Source: Caccovicinus sp051878975 | GTDB lineage: Bacteria > Bacillota > Clostridia > Lachnospirales > Lachnospiraceae | Length of the DNA stretch: 51,127 nt | Assembly: GCA_051878975.1 (NCBI GenBank) | Contig: JBJELD010000053.1 | Span: 1-51,127, forward strand | Direction of reading: 5' to 3' | Shown: in pieces, positions 8,863 through 16,632 of the stretch | Position numbering within the stretch: position 1 is the first letter of the stretch | Layout of the letters: each line of letters starts with the position of its first letter | Translations under genes and position numbers: made by a program | Notes under the pieces: generated by a model | The model's input: only the letters and a program-made list of their open reading frames with translations | What the model was told of the DNA's origin: nothing | Databases searched by the model: none

Positions 8863-9720
8863 ATGAAAGAGCTTGCATATTATGACGGAAAAATCGGAAC
8901 GCCGGATGAACTGACGGTCCCATTTAATGACAGAGTTCACTTTTTCGGTGACGGTGTTTACGATGCCACGGTGGGCGGAAATCACAAGGTATACCTGCTT
9001 CAGGATCATCTGGACCGGTTCTATTCCAGTGCAAAAGCACTGGATATCCGGATTCCGATGGAAAAGGAAGAGCTGGGGAAGCTGCTGACGGATCTGCTTG
9101 CCCGGGTGGAGGGGAATACTCATTTCGTCTACTGGCAGGTGACGCGGGGGACCGCGTCCCGCAATCATGTGTACAGCGAGAATATGGAAGGAAAACTGTG
9201 GGTGATGATCCGCCCGAACACGCTTCGTGACCCGGATCAGCCGATCCGCCTGATCACAAAGGAGGATACCCGGTTTTATCACTGCAACATTAAAACGCTG
9301 AATCTGCTTCCGTCTGTTGTGGCGGCGCAGGAGGCCCAGCGTGCAGGTGTGGATGAGACCGTATTTCATCGGGGTGAGCTGGTTACCGAGTGCGCGCACA
9401 GCAATGTATCGATTTTGAAGGACGGTGTATTGATCTCTCATCCGAACGATCATCTGATTCTCCGCGGAATTGCCAAGACCCACATGATCGCGGCCTGCTA
9501 CCGGTTGGGCATTCAGGTAATGGAACGTCCGTTTACGCTGGAAGAGCTGCGGGCTGCAGATGAGATCCTTGTGACCTCCTCTTCTAATTTCTGTCTGCAT
9601 GCCTGTGAACTGGACGGTATGCCGGCCGGCGGAAAAGATCCCAGTACCTTAAAGAAGCTCCAGGAGGCCGTGCTGGAAGAATATCTGGAATATACAGGAA
9701 AAGAAAGCATTTTTGATTAG
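8863..9720 (+). CDS. dat: D-amino-acid (D-alanine) aminotransferase, class IV PLP fold
   Basis: This cytoplasmic fold-type IV PLP enzyme is predicted to interconvert D-alanine plus 2-oxoglutarate with pyruvate plus D-glutamate. The 285-residue protein begins YYDGKIGTPDELTVPFNDRV and has FGDGVYD near residue 29. The PLP lysine is Lys144 in CNIKTLNLLPSVV, closely matching the D-amino-acid aminotransferase motif. It ends at the usual length. The ATG at 8863 follows GAAGGAGGAT, while the longer frame from 8824 lacks one. A short GGCGCA/TGCGCC hairpin lies upstream at 8826-8843. The next gene encodes a D-glutamate cyclase-type protein, so D-glutamate is the likely shared metabolite. Branched-chain aminotransferase or aminodeoxychorismate lyase are less fitting alternatives. 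Confidence 0.87.
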   Translation: MKELAYYDGKIGTPDELTVPFNDRVHFFGDGVYDATVGGNHKVYLLQDHLDRFYSSAKALDIRIPMEKEELGKLLTDLLARVEGNTHFVYWQVTRGTASRNHVYSENMEGKLWVMIRPNTLRDPDQPIRLITKEDTRFYHCNIKTLNLLPSVVAAQEAQRAGVDETVFHRGELVTECAHSNVSILKDGVLISHPNDHLILRGIAKTHMIAACYRLGIQVMERPFTLEELRAADEILVTSSSNFCLHACELDGMPAGGKDPSTLKKLQEAVLEEYLEYTGKESIFD

Positions 9721-9741
9721 GGCGCGCGGAGGATGGCTGCT

Positions 9742-10806
9742 ATGAACAGAGATGAACTGGAAAAACGAAATGTAGGAGAAAATCTGGATACTTTGATGAA
9801 TCTGGACCCGAGAGGATACGGCGTATGCCGTATCCTTTATGCCGGCAGCAGAGCCCATGTAGGAGAACCGCTTGCCATGAGTGCAGCAGAAGCGCTGTGC
9901 GGTACAGTCAAGGAAGGAGACGCGGTATTGATTCTGACCGGATTTGTGCTGCTTCCCCATAAGGTGCCGGAGATGGACGGCATGGTAAGCTCCATGCTGC
10001 TGTCCAGGGCGCTGGTGATGGCCTTCCGGGCCAAGCCGATCATTGTCTGCCCGGCTGACAGCGTGGAGGCAGTGAAAAAGTGTGCCAGCGTGGTGGGACT
10101 GCATGTTTATGAGGACATCAATACGGTGATGGAGCTCCCGCTGAGCATGGGCGTTGTGGCGTTTACAAAGGAACCGGCCGAAGCACAGGCACAGGCGGAG
10201 AGCCTTTATGAAAGTGTACGGCCCTCGGCTGTGATTTCGGTGGAAGCGCCGGGCGCAAATGCCTGCGGTCATTATCACAATGCCATCGGGAAGGATGTTA
10301 CCAATCTGGAGGCAAAAAGTGATGTGCTCTGGAAGCTTTTAAAGGAGCATGGCGTGATGAACATTGCCATCGGAGATCTGGGAAATGAGATCGGCATGGG
10401 AGCCATTGCGGAGCATATCTGCCGGTATGTGCCGTTTACCGATCAGGGAGAATGCTGCTGCGGCTGCGGAGGCGGAATCCTGGCGGCAACGGATACCGAT
10501 CACATTATCACGGCTACCTGCTCAGACTGGGGCTGCTACGGGCTGATGGCAGCGCTGGCGTATCTGAAACGTGATATGGAAATTCTGCACCGGGAAGAGA
10601 TGGAGGCCGAGGTGATGCGGGTGCTGTCCAGAAGCGGAATGATCGATATGACCGGATCCCTGCTTCCGGGAATTGACGGCTTCAACACCCGCATGAATAC
10701 CGGAATTGTCGGGATGATGAGACAGTGCACCGAATATGCGGTCCGGTATTCACACAATTCGGATCACTGGTTCGGACCGGTGCTGGAAAAGGGATTTTTT
10801 CATTAA
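9742..10806 (+). CDS. DUF4392 / D-glutamate cyclase-like domain protein
   Basis: The protein matches the DUF4392 family, which forms the C-terminal domain of animal D-glutamate cyclase, the enzyme that turns D-glutamate into 5-oxo-D-proline. Visible family features are VLILTGFVLLPHKVPEMDG near residue 75, EAPGANACGHYHNAIGKD, GDLGNEIGMGAI, the Cys-rich GECCCGCGGGI and TATCSDWGCYGLMAAL. The length is 354 residues. ATG 9742 was preferred to the in-frame ATG 9733 because GGAGG at 9728-9732 leaves correct spacing only for 9742. It follows the D-amino-acid aminotransferase closely and precedes the 5-oxoprolinase genes. Enzyme activity is inferred from the animal homologue and context. Confidence 0.85.
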   Translation: MNRDELEKRNVGENLDTLMNLDPRGYGVCRILYAGSRAHVGEPLAMSAAEALCGTVKEGDAVLILTGFVLLPHKVPEMDGMVSSMLLSRALVMAFRAKPIIVCPADSVEAVKKCASVVGLHVYEDINTVMELPLSMGVVAFTKEPAEAQAQAESLYESVRPSAVISVEAPGANACGHYHNAIGKDVTNLEAKSDVLWKLLKEHGVMNIAIGDLGNEIGMGAIAEHICRYVPFTDQGECCCGCGGGILAATDTDHIITATCSDWGCYGLMAALAYLKRDMEILHREEMEAEVMRVLSRSGMIDMTGSLLPGIDGFNTRMNTGIVGMMRQCTEYAVRYSHNSDHWFGPVLEKGFFH

Positions 10807-10833
10807 GAGTTGAGATAAAAAGCGGGGACGGAT

Positions 10834-11547
10834 ATGGCGCAATATGAAATGAGAATCAAGCCGGTAGGAGACCGGGCGGTGCTGGTGGAGCTGGCGGACC
10901 GGATCGACGAGACGGCAAATAAAAAGGTGATGGCGCTGGAGGCGTTGGTGCGGGAGATGAGCACCGCTTTTGACAGCGGAATTTTAGAGACGATTCCGGC
11001 ATTCACTTCCCTGCTGATCCTCTATGATCCTGTCCGGACGGATTATGAAGCCGTATTCCGGACAGTCCGGAAGCTTTCTGGAAAGCTGGAGCAGCGGGGA
11101 ACAGCTGCAGAGCGGATCGTGGAAATCCCGGTCTGCTACGGCGGCATCTGCGGGGAGGATCTGCCCTTTGTGGCAAAGCATGCCGGATTAAGTGAAAAAG
11201 AGGTTATTGCCATCCATTCCGGGCGGGACTACCGGATTTTCATGCTTGGCTTTCTGCCGGGCTTTCCTTATCTGGGAGGCATGGATCCGCGGATTTTTAC
11301 GCCAAGACTTTCCAGCCCGCGGACAAAAATTCCGGCCGGCTCAGTGGGGATCGGCGGAGAGCAGACCGGGATTTATCCGGTGGAGTCCCCGGGCGGCTGG
11401 CAGCTGATCGGGCGGACTCCGCTTAAGCTTTATGACCCGCAGGCAGGCGGAAAGCTTCCTTATCAGGCCGGTGATGTGATCCGTTTTGTGCCGGTCAGTG
11501 AAAGCGAGTATGAATCGATTGCACAGAATGCAGGAAAGGGAAGGTGA
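10834..11547 (+). CDS. pxpB: 5-oxoprolinase subunit PxpB
   Basis: This subunit of the bacterial ATP-dependent 5-oxoprolinase PxpABC opens 5-oxoproline to glutamate. The 237-residue protein is of the KipI/allophanate hydrolase subunit 1 type. It starts MRIKPVGDRAVLVELADRID and contains FMLGFLPGFPYLGGMDPRI and TPRLSSPRTKIPAGSVGIG, both family hallmarks. In Bacillus the homologue KipI also inhibits a sporulation kinase, but here the pxp context favours the metabolic role. The ribosome-binding site is modest (GCGGGGACGG). It runs directly into pxpC. Confidence 0.94.
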   Translation: MAQYEMRIKPVGDRAVLVELADRIDETANKKVMALEALVREMSTAFDSGILETIPAFTSLLILYDPVRTDYEAVFRTVRKLSGKLEQRGTAAERIVEIPVCYGGICGEDLPFVAKHAGLSEKEVIAIHSGRDYRIFMLGFLPGFPYLGGMDPRIFTPRLSSPRTKIPAGSVGIGGEQTGIYPVESPGGWQLIGRTPLKLYDPQAGGKLPYQAGDVIRFVPVSESEYESIAQNAGKGR

Positions 11548-11552
11548 CGGCA

Positions 11553-12614
11553 ATGGCAATGGAAATTCTGTCGCCCGGAGGCCTGACCACGATCCAGGAT
11601 CTGGGACGGCGCGGTTTTCAGCGTCTGGGCTTTCAGGAAAATGGCGCATGTGATAAATGGAATTATCGGGCAGCAAATCTGCTGGCAGGAAATTCCGGTG
11701 CGGCTGCGCTGGAAATGACCTTTGCCGGTGCACAGATCCGGTTTACTTCCTGTGCGGTGATTGCTCTGACGGGGGCGGATATGAAGCCGCAGATCAATGG
11801 CGTCAGGGCGGAGATGTACCGTCCGCTGTTTATGGAGGCCGGAGATGTGCTGACTCTTTCTGCGGCGCAGTCCGGCCTGCGCTGCTATCTGGCTGTTTAC
11901 GGCGGTATTGATGTGCCGGAGGTTTTCGGGAGCCGTTCTACCGGATTAAAATGCAGGCTGGGAGGGCTGGAGGGCCGGGCTTTAAGAGCCGGTGATGTGC
12001 TGGAGATCCGGCCGGGCCGGATTTCAGCTGCAGAGTTTTTTGAACGGGCAGAAAGGTTGTGGACCGGCGGAAACAACATGGGGGTTTCTGATGCGGAACG
12101 GGCGGAATATCTGCTGCCTTCCAGCGGTGTGCAGGTGTTTGACGGAGGGCAGTGTACGGTACTGCGTGCAGTTAAGGGGCCGCAGGAGGAGGCCTTTACA
12201 GAAAAAGGTATGGCGGCTTTTACCGGGAGCATTTACCGGCTCAGCGCACAGTCGGACCGGATGGCCTGTCGGCTGAGCGGACCGGCGGTGGAGACGGTGC
12301 ACGGCTCGGACATTATTTCCGATGGAATTGTGGAAGGCTCGGTTCAGATTTCTTCGGATGGAATGCCGATCGTCATGATGGCCGATCACCAGACCACCGG
12401 TGGCTATGCAAAGATCGCGACGGTCATCAGCGCCGATATTCCGAGGCTGGCGCAGAGGAAGCCGGGGGATCCGGTAGCCTTTGCATTCGTTTCTCCGAAG
12501 GAAGCCGTTGCGGCGGCCAGGAAGATGGAAGAACGGATGAAGGCACTGGAGCGTGCGCTGGAACCGGTATGGGAGAACGAGAAAAGAAGCGCGGAGAAGG
12601 GAGCAGGAAAATGA
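11553..12614 (+). CDS. pxpC: 5-oxoprolinase subunit PxpC
   Basis: This is the partner subunit of PxpB in the 5-oxoprolinase complex, of the KipA/allophanate hydrolase subunit 2 type, about 353 residues. Recognisable are EILSPGGLTTIQDLGRRGFQ, GFQENGACDKWNYRAANLL, CYLAVYGGIDVPEVFGSRST, DGMPIVMMADHQTTGGYAKI and DIPRLAQRKPGD. ATG 11553 was chosen since GGGAAGG lies eight bases upstream; a GTG at 11544 overlaps the pxpB stop and the ATG at 11559 is also possible. The last four bases overlap the start of the YcsI-type gene (ATGA), so translation is coupled. Confidence 0.94.
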   Translation: MAMEILSPGGLTTIQDLGRRGFQRLGFQENGACDKWNYRAANLLAGNSGAAALEMTFAGAQIRFTSCAVIALTGADMKPQINGVRAEMYRPLFMEAGDVLTLSAAQSGLRCYLAVYGGIDVPEVFGSRSTGLKCRLGGLEGRALRAGDVLEIRPGRISAAEFFERAERLWTGGNNMGVSDAERAEYLLPSSGVQVFDGGQCTVLRAVKGPQEEAFTEKGMAAFTGSIYRLSAQSDRMACRLSGPAVETVHGSDIISDGIVEGSVQISSDGMPIVMMADHQTTGGYAKIATVISADIPRLAQRKPGDPVAFAFVSPKEAVAAARKMEERMKALERALEPVWENEKRSAEKGAGK

Positions 12615-13420
12615 GAAATCAGTATGAGAGCTGGGCGCCGGCCCAGGTAAGGCAGCAGATCCGGGAGGGGAAGATTAACACGCCTACTACCGGAATGTGC
12701 AGCGGTTATGCGCAGGGAAACCTTGTAGTTCTGCCGGAATCGCTTGCTTATGATTTTCTGCTGTTCTGCCAGCGAAATCCGAAATCCTGTCCGCTTCTGG
12801 AGGTTTCAGATGCGGGAAGCCGGACGTTTCCGGTGTTTGGAGCAGGAAGTGATATTGCCCGGGACATCCCCCGCTATTATGTCTATGAGTATGGCAGAAA
12901 GACCGGAGAATATACAGATGTGTCCTCGATTTTTGAGGAATTTCAGGCAAAGGGTGAGCGGCTGGTAAGCTTTCTGATCGGCTGCAGTTTTTCTTTTGAG
13001 ACGGATCTTCTGCAGGCCGGAATCCCGGTACGCCAGATCGAGGAGGGCGTGAATGTACCCATGTATAAGACCAATATTCCCTGTGCGCCGGCTGGGGTAT
13101 TCAAGGGCAATATGGTGGTCAGTATGCGTCCGATTCCGCACCGCCTGGTTCCGGCAGCGACTGCGATCACGGCGGCGATGCCGCGTGTACATGGTGCGCC
13201 GGTTCAGATCGGATGTCCCGAGGCAATCGGAATTACAGACCTGTTCCATCCGGATTTCGGTGATATGGTCACGATCCGGGAAGGCGAAGTGCCGGTATTC
13301 TGGCCCTGCGGCGTGACACCGCAGAATGTAGTGATGAATGTGAAGCCGGCTTTCGTGATTACGCATGCACCGGGACATATGTTTATTACCGATGTGAAGA
13401 ATGCAGAACTGAAGCTGTAG
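12611..13420 (+). CDS. YcsI/DUF1445 family protein (putative hydro-lyase; D-glutamate cyclase N-domain homologue)
   Basis: The 269-residue protein belongs to the DUF1445 (YcsI) family, annotated as putative hydro-lyase and found beside pxp/kip genes in Bacillus. Typical features are the N-terminal QVRQQIREGKINTPTTGMCS, GYAQGNLVVLP, FLIGCSFSFETDLLQAGIPV, TNIPCAPAGVFKGNMVVSMR and HAPGHMFITDVKN. The same domain forms the N-terminal half of animal D-glutamate cyclase, whose C-terminal half resembles the DUF4392 gene at 9742. The two may therefore act together. Its ATG overlaps the pxpC stop by four bases. The exact reaction of the free-standing bacterial protein is not established here. Confidence 0.92.
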   Translation: MRNQYESWAPAQVRQQIREGKINTPTTGMCSGYAQGNLVVLPESLAYDFLLFCQRNPKSCPLLEVSDAGSRTFPVFGAGSDIARDIPRYYVYEYGRKTGEYTDVSSIFEEFQAKGERLVSFLIGCSFSFETDLLQAGIPVRQIEEGVNVPMYKTNIPCAPAGVFKGNMVVSMRPIPHRLVPAATAITAAMPRVHGAPVQIGCPEAIGITDLFHPDFGDMVTIREGEVPVFWPCGVTPQNVVMNVKPAFVITHAPGHMFITDVKNAELKL

Positions 13421-13448
13421 AATACGCAGGAAAGGAAGTGCGGTAAAA

Positions 13449-14204
13449 ATGGCAGGAATTGATTTAAACTGTGATCTGGGAGAGAGCTTTGGCGCATATA
13501 CCATCGGCCTGGACAGCCAGGTGATCCCGTTTATTACTTCGGCAAATGTGGCCTGTGGGTTTCATGCGGGCGATCCGCTTGTGATGGAGAAGACGGTAGC
13601 ACTCTGCAGGGAACATCAGGTTCATATCGGAGCGCATCCGGGCTTTCCGGATCTGGTGGGATTTGGAAGACGGAATCTGACCGTGAAGCCGGAAGAAGCA
13701 GCCGCATATGTAAAATATCAGGTGGGAGCACTGAAGGCGTTCTGTGATGCGGCCGGCGTCTGTCTGAATCATGTAAAGCCTCATGGCGCACTCTACAATA
13801 TGGCAGGGAAGGATTATGAACTGGCACTGGCGGTTGCAGAGGCAGTAAAGGCGGTGGATGAGAAGCTGGTGCTGCTGGCATTAAGCGGAAGCCAGATGCT
13901 CCGTGCCGCAAAGGAAATCGGGCTGCCTTATGCCAGCGAGGTCTTTGCGGACAGGGCGTATCAGCCGGACGGCTCGCTGGTCCCCCGCAGCCAGCCGGGA
14001 GCGATGATTGAGGATGAAGAAGAGGCGGTTGCCCGTGTGGTCCGCATGGCTGTCGAGGGGCTGGTAAAGGCAAACGATGGAAGCGATATTGCCATTAAGG
14101 CCGATTCCGTCTGTGTGCATGGTGACGGTGCCAAAGCACTGGCTTTTGTGGAAAAGATCCGGGCGGCTCTTCAGGACGCAGGCGTGCAGGTGCGGCCGTT
14201 CTGA
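13449..14204 (+). CDS. pxpA: 5-oxoprolinase subunit PxpA (LamB/YcsF family)
   Basis: This is the third subunit of the ATP-dependent 5-oxoprolinase, 251 residues of the LamB/YcsF family. It opens with IDLNCDLGESFGAYTIGLDS and SANVACGFHAGDPLVM, and continues with IGAHPGFPDLVGFGRR, HVKPHGALYNMAGKD and EVFADRAYQPDGSLVPRSQP, all near-invariant in PxpA. The start follows AGGAAAGGAAG. It ends the operon that began at 3382, just before the terminator at 14244. With pxpB and pxpC present, a complete PxpABC set is encoded. Confidence 0.96.
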   Translation: MAGIDLNCDLGESFGAYTIGLDSQVIPFITSANVACGFHAGDPLVMEKTVALCREHQVHIGAHPGFPDLVGFGRRNLTVKPEEAAAYVKYQVGALKAFCDAAGVCLNHVKPHGALYNMAGKDYELALAVAEAVKAVDEKLVLLALSGSQMLRAAKEIGLPYASEVFADRAYQPDGSLVPRSQPGAMIEDEEEAVARVVRMAVEGLVKANDGSDIAIKADSVCVHGDGAKALAFVEKIRAALQDAGVQVRPF

Positions 14205-14243
14205 CAAATAAAAAGAGACAACGCTGAATCAAGTTTGCATCAG

Positions 14244-14292
14244 AGGTGCCGCAAAATCATCGTAAAAGATGATTGAGCGGCATCTTTTGTTG
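14244..14292 (+). terminator. Terminator of the liv-pxp operon
   Basis: A two-part stem is formed by AGGTGCCGC with GCGGCATCT (one G-T pair) and, inside it, AATCATC with GATGATT. TTTGTTGT follows. It lies 39 bases after pxpA. Confidence 0.85.
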
Positions 14293-14301
14293 TGGTAAAA
14301 T
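14273..14301 (+). promoter_or_regulatory. Candidate promoter of the NSS transporter gene
   Basis: TTGAGC at 14273 and TAAAAT at 14296 are spaced 17 bases apart. The -35 element lies in the 3' arm of the preceding terminator hairpin. It is the only promoter-like match before the transporter. Confidence 0.45.
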
Positions 14302-14373
14302 GAATGGTGCGGCGGGAAACGGGGCACGCTTCCCATGTTCACCGGCGACAGATGGAAAATATAAGAAAGTGAT

Positions 14374-15714
14374 ATGGAAAGCAATATGGAAAAGAAAAAA
14401 CGTGATTCATTTGATTCAAGATGGGGCTTTATTCTGGCCTGTATCGGTTCGGCGGTCGGGATGGGAAATATCTGGATGTTTCCCACCCGGGTATCAAAGT
14501 TCGGAGGCGGCGCCTTTCTGATCTGGTATTTCCTGTTTGTGGTTCTGGTGGGAGCCACCGGTGTGATCGGGGAGATGAGCTTTGGGCGGGCGACCCGTTC
14601 CGGCCCGGTGGATGCCTTTGGCATGGCGTGTGAAACGAGAGGAAAGCGGAAAGTGGGAGAGACGCTGGGGTTGATTCCGGTGTTTGGTTCCATGGCACTG
14701 GCTATCGGATATACGGTGGTGATGGGCTGGATTCTCAAGTATGCGGTGGGAACCTTTACCGGCGCAACGCTTGCACCGGAATCCGTGGAGGAATTCGGAA
14801 ATACATTCGGAATCATGGCTTCCGCCTTTGGCAATAACGGCTGGCAGCTGACGGCGCTCCTGATTGCATTTATGATTCTGGTTTTCGGAGTGGGAAGCGG
14901 AATCGAGCGGGTCAACAAAGTGCTGATGCCGGTCTTTTTCTTCCTGTTTATGGGGCTGGGCGTGTATATTTTCTTTCAGCCAGGCGCTGTCCAGGGATAT
15001 CAGTATATTTTCCGGATCGACATGGAGAGTTTTCTGAATCCGCGAGTGATCATTTACGCGATGGGGCAGGCATTCTTTTCTCTGTCGATTGCGGGAAACG
15101 GTACGCTGATTTACGGCTCCTATTTAAGCGATGGGGAGGATATTCCGGCATCGGCGCGCAATGTGGCATTTTTTGACACGATCGCGGCGCTTTTGGCAGC
15201 CCTTGTTCTGATCCCGGCCATGGCGACAGCCGGGGCACAGCTGGACCAGGGAGGTCCCGGTCTGATGTTTATCTTTCTTCCTAATTTATTTAAAGGTATG
15301 GAAGGCGGAAGCGCGTTTGCCGCGGTGTTTTTTGTCGCGGTGACCTTCGCGGGCGTTACGTCTCTGATCAATTTGTATGAGGCCCCCATCGCAACGGTGC
15401 AGGAAAAACTGCATCTGAACCGGACGGTTGCGTGTATCGTGACCGGTCTGGCCGGAGCGGTGATCTCGATCTGCATTCAGGGAATCGTATCCGACTGGAT
15501 GGATGTGGTTTCGATCTATATCTGTCCACTGGGAGCCGGTCTGGCTGGAATCATGTTTTTCTGGGTGTATGGAAAGAAATTTGTAGAAAAGCAGGTGAAT
15601 CAGGGCAGGGAAAAAGCTCTGGGAGGCTGGTTTTATCTGTTGGCGAAATATGGATTCTGCGGACTTTGTGTGCTGGTGCTGGTAATTGGCGCTGCGCTGG
15701 GAGGGATCGGGTGA
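14374..15714 (+). CDS. Sodium-dependent transporter, NSS (SNF) family
   Basis: This is a sodium:amino-acid symporter of the neurotransmitter:sodium symporter family, 446 residues with about 11 membrane segments as in bacterial members such as MhsT. The N-terminal RDSFDSRWGFILACIGSAVG and MGNIWMFPTRVSKFGGGAF contain the conserved sodium and substrate-binding part of TM1. Near residue 230 the TM6 region ends AMGQAFFSLSIAGNGTLIYG. Start 14374 is weakly supported; ATG 14386, after GGAAAG, is an alternative. It follows the pxp operon and may import an amino acid for that pathway. Its stop codon lies in the loop of a terminator shared with the convergent TetR gene. Confidence 0.9.
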   Translation: MESNMEKKKRDSFDSRWGFILACIGSAVGMGNIWMFPTRVSKFGGGAFLIWYFLFVVLVGATGVIGEMSFGRATRSGPVDAFGMACETRGKRKVGETLGLIPVFGSMALAIGYTVVMGWILKYAVGTFTGATLAPESVEEFGNTFGIMASAFGNNGWQLTALLIAFMILVFGVGSGIERVNKVLMPVFFFLFMGLGVYIFFQPGAVQGYQYIFRIDMESFLNPRVIIYAMGQAFFSLSIAGNGTLIYGSYLSDGEDIPASARNVAFFDTIAALLAALVLIPAMATAGAQLDQGGPGLMFIFLPNLFKGMEGGSAFAAVFFVAVTFAGVTSLINLYEAPIATVQEKLHLNRTVACIVTGLAGAVISICIQGIVSDWMDVVSIYICPLGAGLAGIMFFWVYGKKFVEKQVNQGREKALGGWFYLLAKYGFCGLCVLVLVIGAALGGIG

Positions 15715-15729
15715 TTACCCGATCTCTTT
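15705..15729. terminator. Shared bidirectional terminator between the NSS and TetR genes
   Basis: GATCGGGT and ACCCGATC form a perfect 8-bp stem around the loop GATT, followed by TCTTTTTG on the plus strand. The transporter stop TGA (15712-15714) and the TetR stop (complement of TTA, 15715-15717) are both in the loop region. Confidence 0.8.
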
Positions 15730-16368
15730 TTGCTTCGTTATGTCCCAGAGGGGCGTGGAGGTGATGACAAACTGCAGCATGCCGTCCGGGATCTCCATGC
15801 TTTTTTCCTGCATCTGAGTGAAGGCAAAGAGTGTTCGGCGCAGCGCCTCCGCCTCCAGTGGGACCAGGCTGTTGTCCAGGCTGACCGTCAGCATCAGCAG
15901 GATGATATGAGCGTTTTCCTCCGGCTGGCTGCATCGGAGCACATGCTCCTCATTTCCCTGTCGCAGGATATCGGCCAGAATCGGTTTCAGTTCGGTGATG
16001 ATGATTCTGGCAAATTTCTGATGAATCAGTGCGCTCTGCTGCTGCTCGGAAAAAGATCCGGCCAGCTCCTGGCGTTTTAGTTCCTGTGCGGCGGCCAGGC
16101 AGGCGCGGTGAATGATTTCCAGTTTTTTAAAGACCGAGATATCGGAAGAAGCAGCCAGGTTTCGTCCCTTCTCCAGCACACGGGAATAGGAACGTTCGAT
16201 CACGCCTTCAATGATATCGTTTTTGGAAGAAAAATAGTAATAAATGCTGCCTTTGCCGATTCCGGCCCGCTTGGCAATCTGGCTGACCGTGATCATACTG
16301 GCCTTTCCTTCTGCCATCAGCTCCTGCATGGCATCCAGAATCAAATCCCTTTTGTTGTTTGTATTCAT
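15715..16368 (-). CDS. TetR/AcrR family transcriptional regulator
   Basis: This is a one-component repressor of 217 residues. The N-terminal helix-turn-helix reads MITVSQIAKRAGIGKGSIYYYF (visible near residues 20-41), and the rest is a divergent ligand-binding domain. On the minus strand TGAGGAAATGCC precedes the ATG at 16368. It is divergent from the SCP2/hydrolase/condensation operon that begins at 16633, whose promoter carries a palindromic operator at 16571-16587. It therefore probably regulates that operon and possibly itself. The inducer is unknown, though acyl molecules are common TetR ligands. Confidence 0.92.
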   Translation of the reverse strand: MNTNNKRDLILDAMQELMAEGKASMITVSQIAKRAGIGKGSIYYYFSSKNDIIEGVIERSYSRVLEKGRNLAASSDISVFKKLEIIHRACLAAAQELKRQELAGSFSEQQQSALIHQKFARIIITELKPILADILRQGNEEHVLRCSQPEENAHIILLMLTVSLDNSLVPLEAEALRRTLFAFTQMQEKSMEIPDGMLQFVITSTPLWDITKQKEIG

Positions 16369-16527
16369 GGCATTTCCTCAATTAAAATTCAGCAGTAAAT
16401 ATGCGGTATTCATATATTTTCCAAGTATACCAGATAATTTCATGAAAATACAGATGTTTTTCACGAAATCATCCGGCGTAGTGGAAAGTGCTGGAAATTC
16501 GTCAAAAAACTTAAACCTTTCAAAGTA

Positions 16528-16556
16528 TTGACGGGGGCAACAAAAAATGGTAATGT
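16528..16556 (+). promoter_or_regulatory. Promoter of the acyl/condensation operon
   Basis: TTGACG at 16528 and TAATGT at 16551 with a 17-base spacer. Predicted transcription start is about 16563, immediately before the palindrome at 16571. Confidence 0.65.
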
Positions 16557-16570
16557 TAAATTGTCCATGA

Positions 16571-16587
16571 TTCGACCACCGGTCGAA
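16571..16587. promoter_or_regulatory. Palindromic operator, probably bound by the adjacent TetR regulator
   Basis: TTCGACC-ACC-GGTCGAA is a perfect 7-bp inverted repeat with a 3-base centre, just downstream of the predicted start site. Size and symmetry suit a TetR dimer. No second copy was noticed by eye in the intergenic region. Confidence 0.6.
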
Positions 16588-16632
16588 AACGGATGAGGAA
16601 TGGAACAATTTGTGGGAGGTTTTTAGAGAATC

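Noticed and set aside
10834..12614. Reading pxpB/pxpC as allophanate hydrolase or kip sporulation regulators
   Set aside because: Direct linkage with pxpA, DUF1445 and DUF4392 genes, and no urea carboxylase or sporulation kinase genes nearby, favour 5-oxoprolinase.
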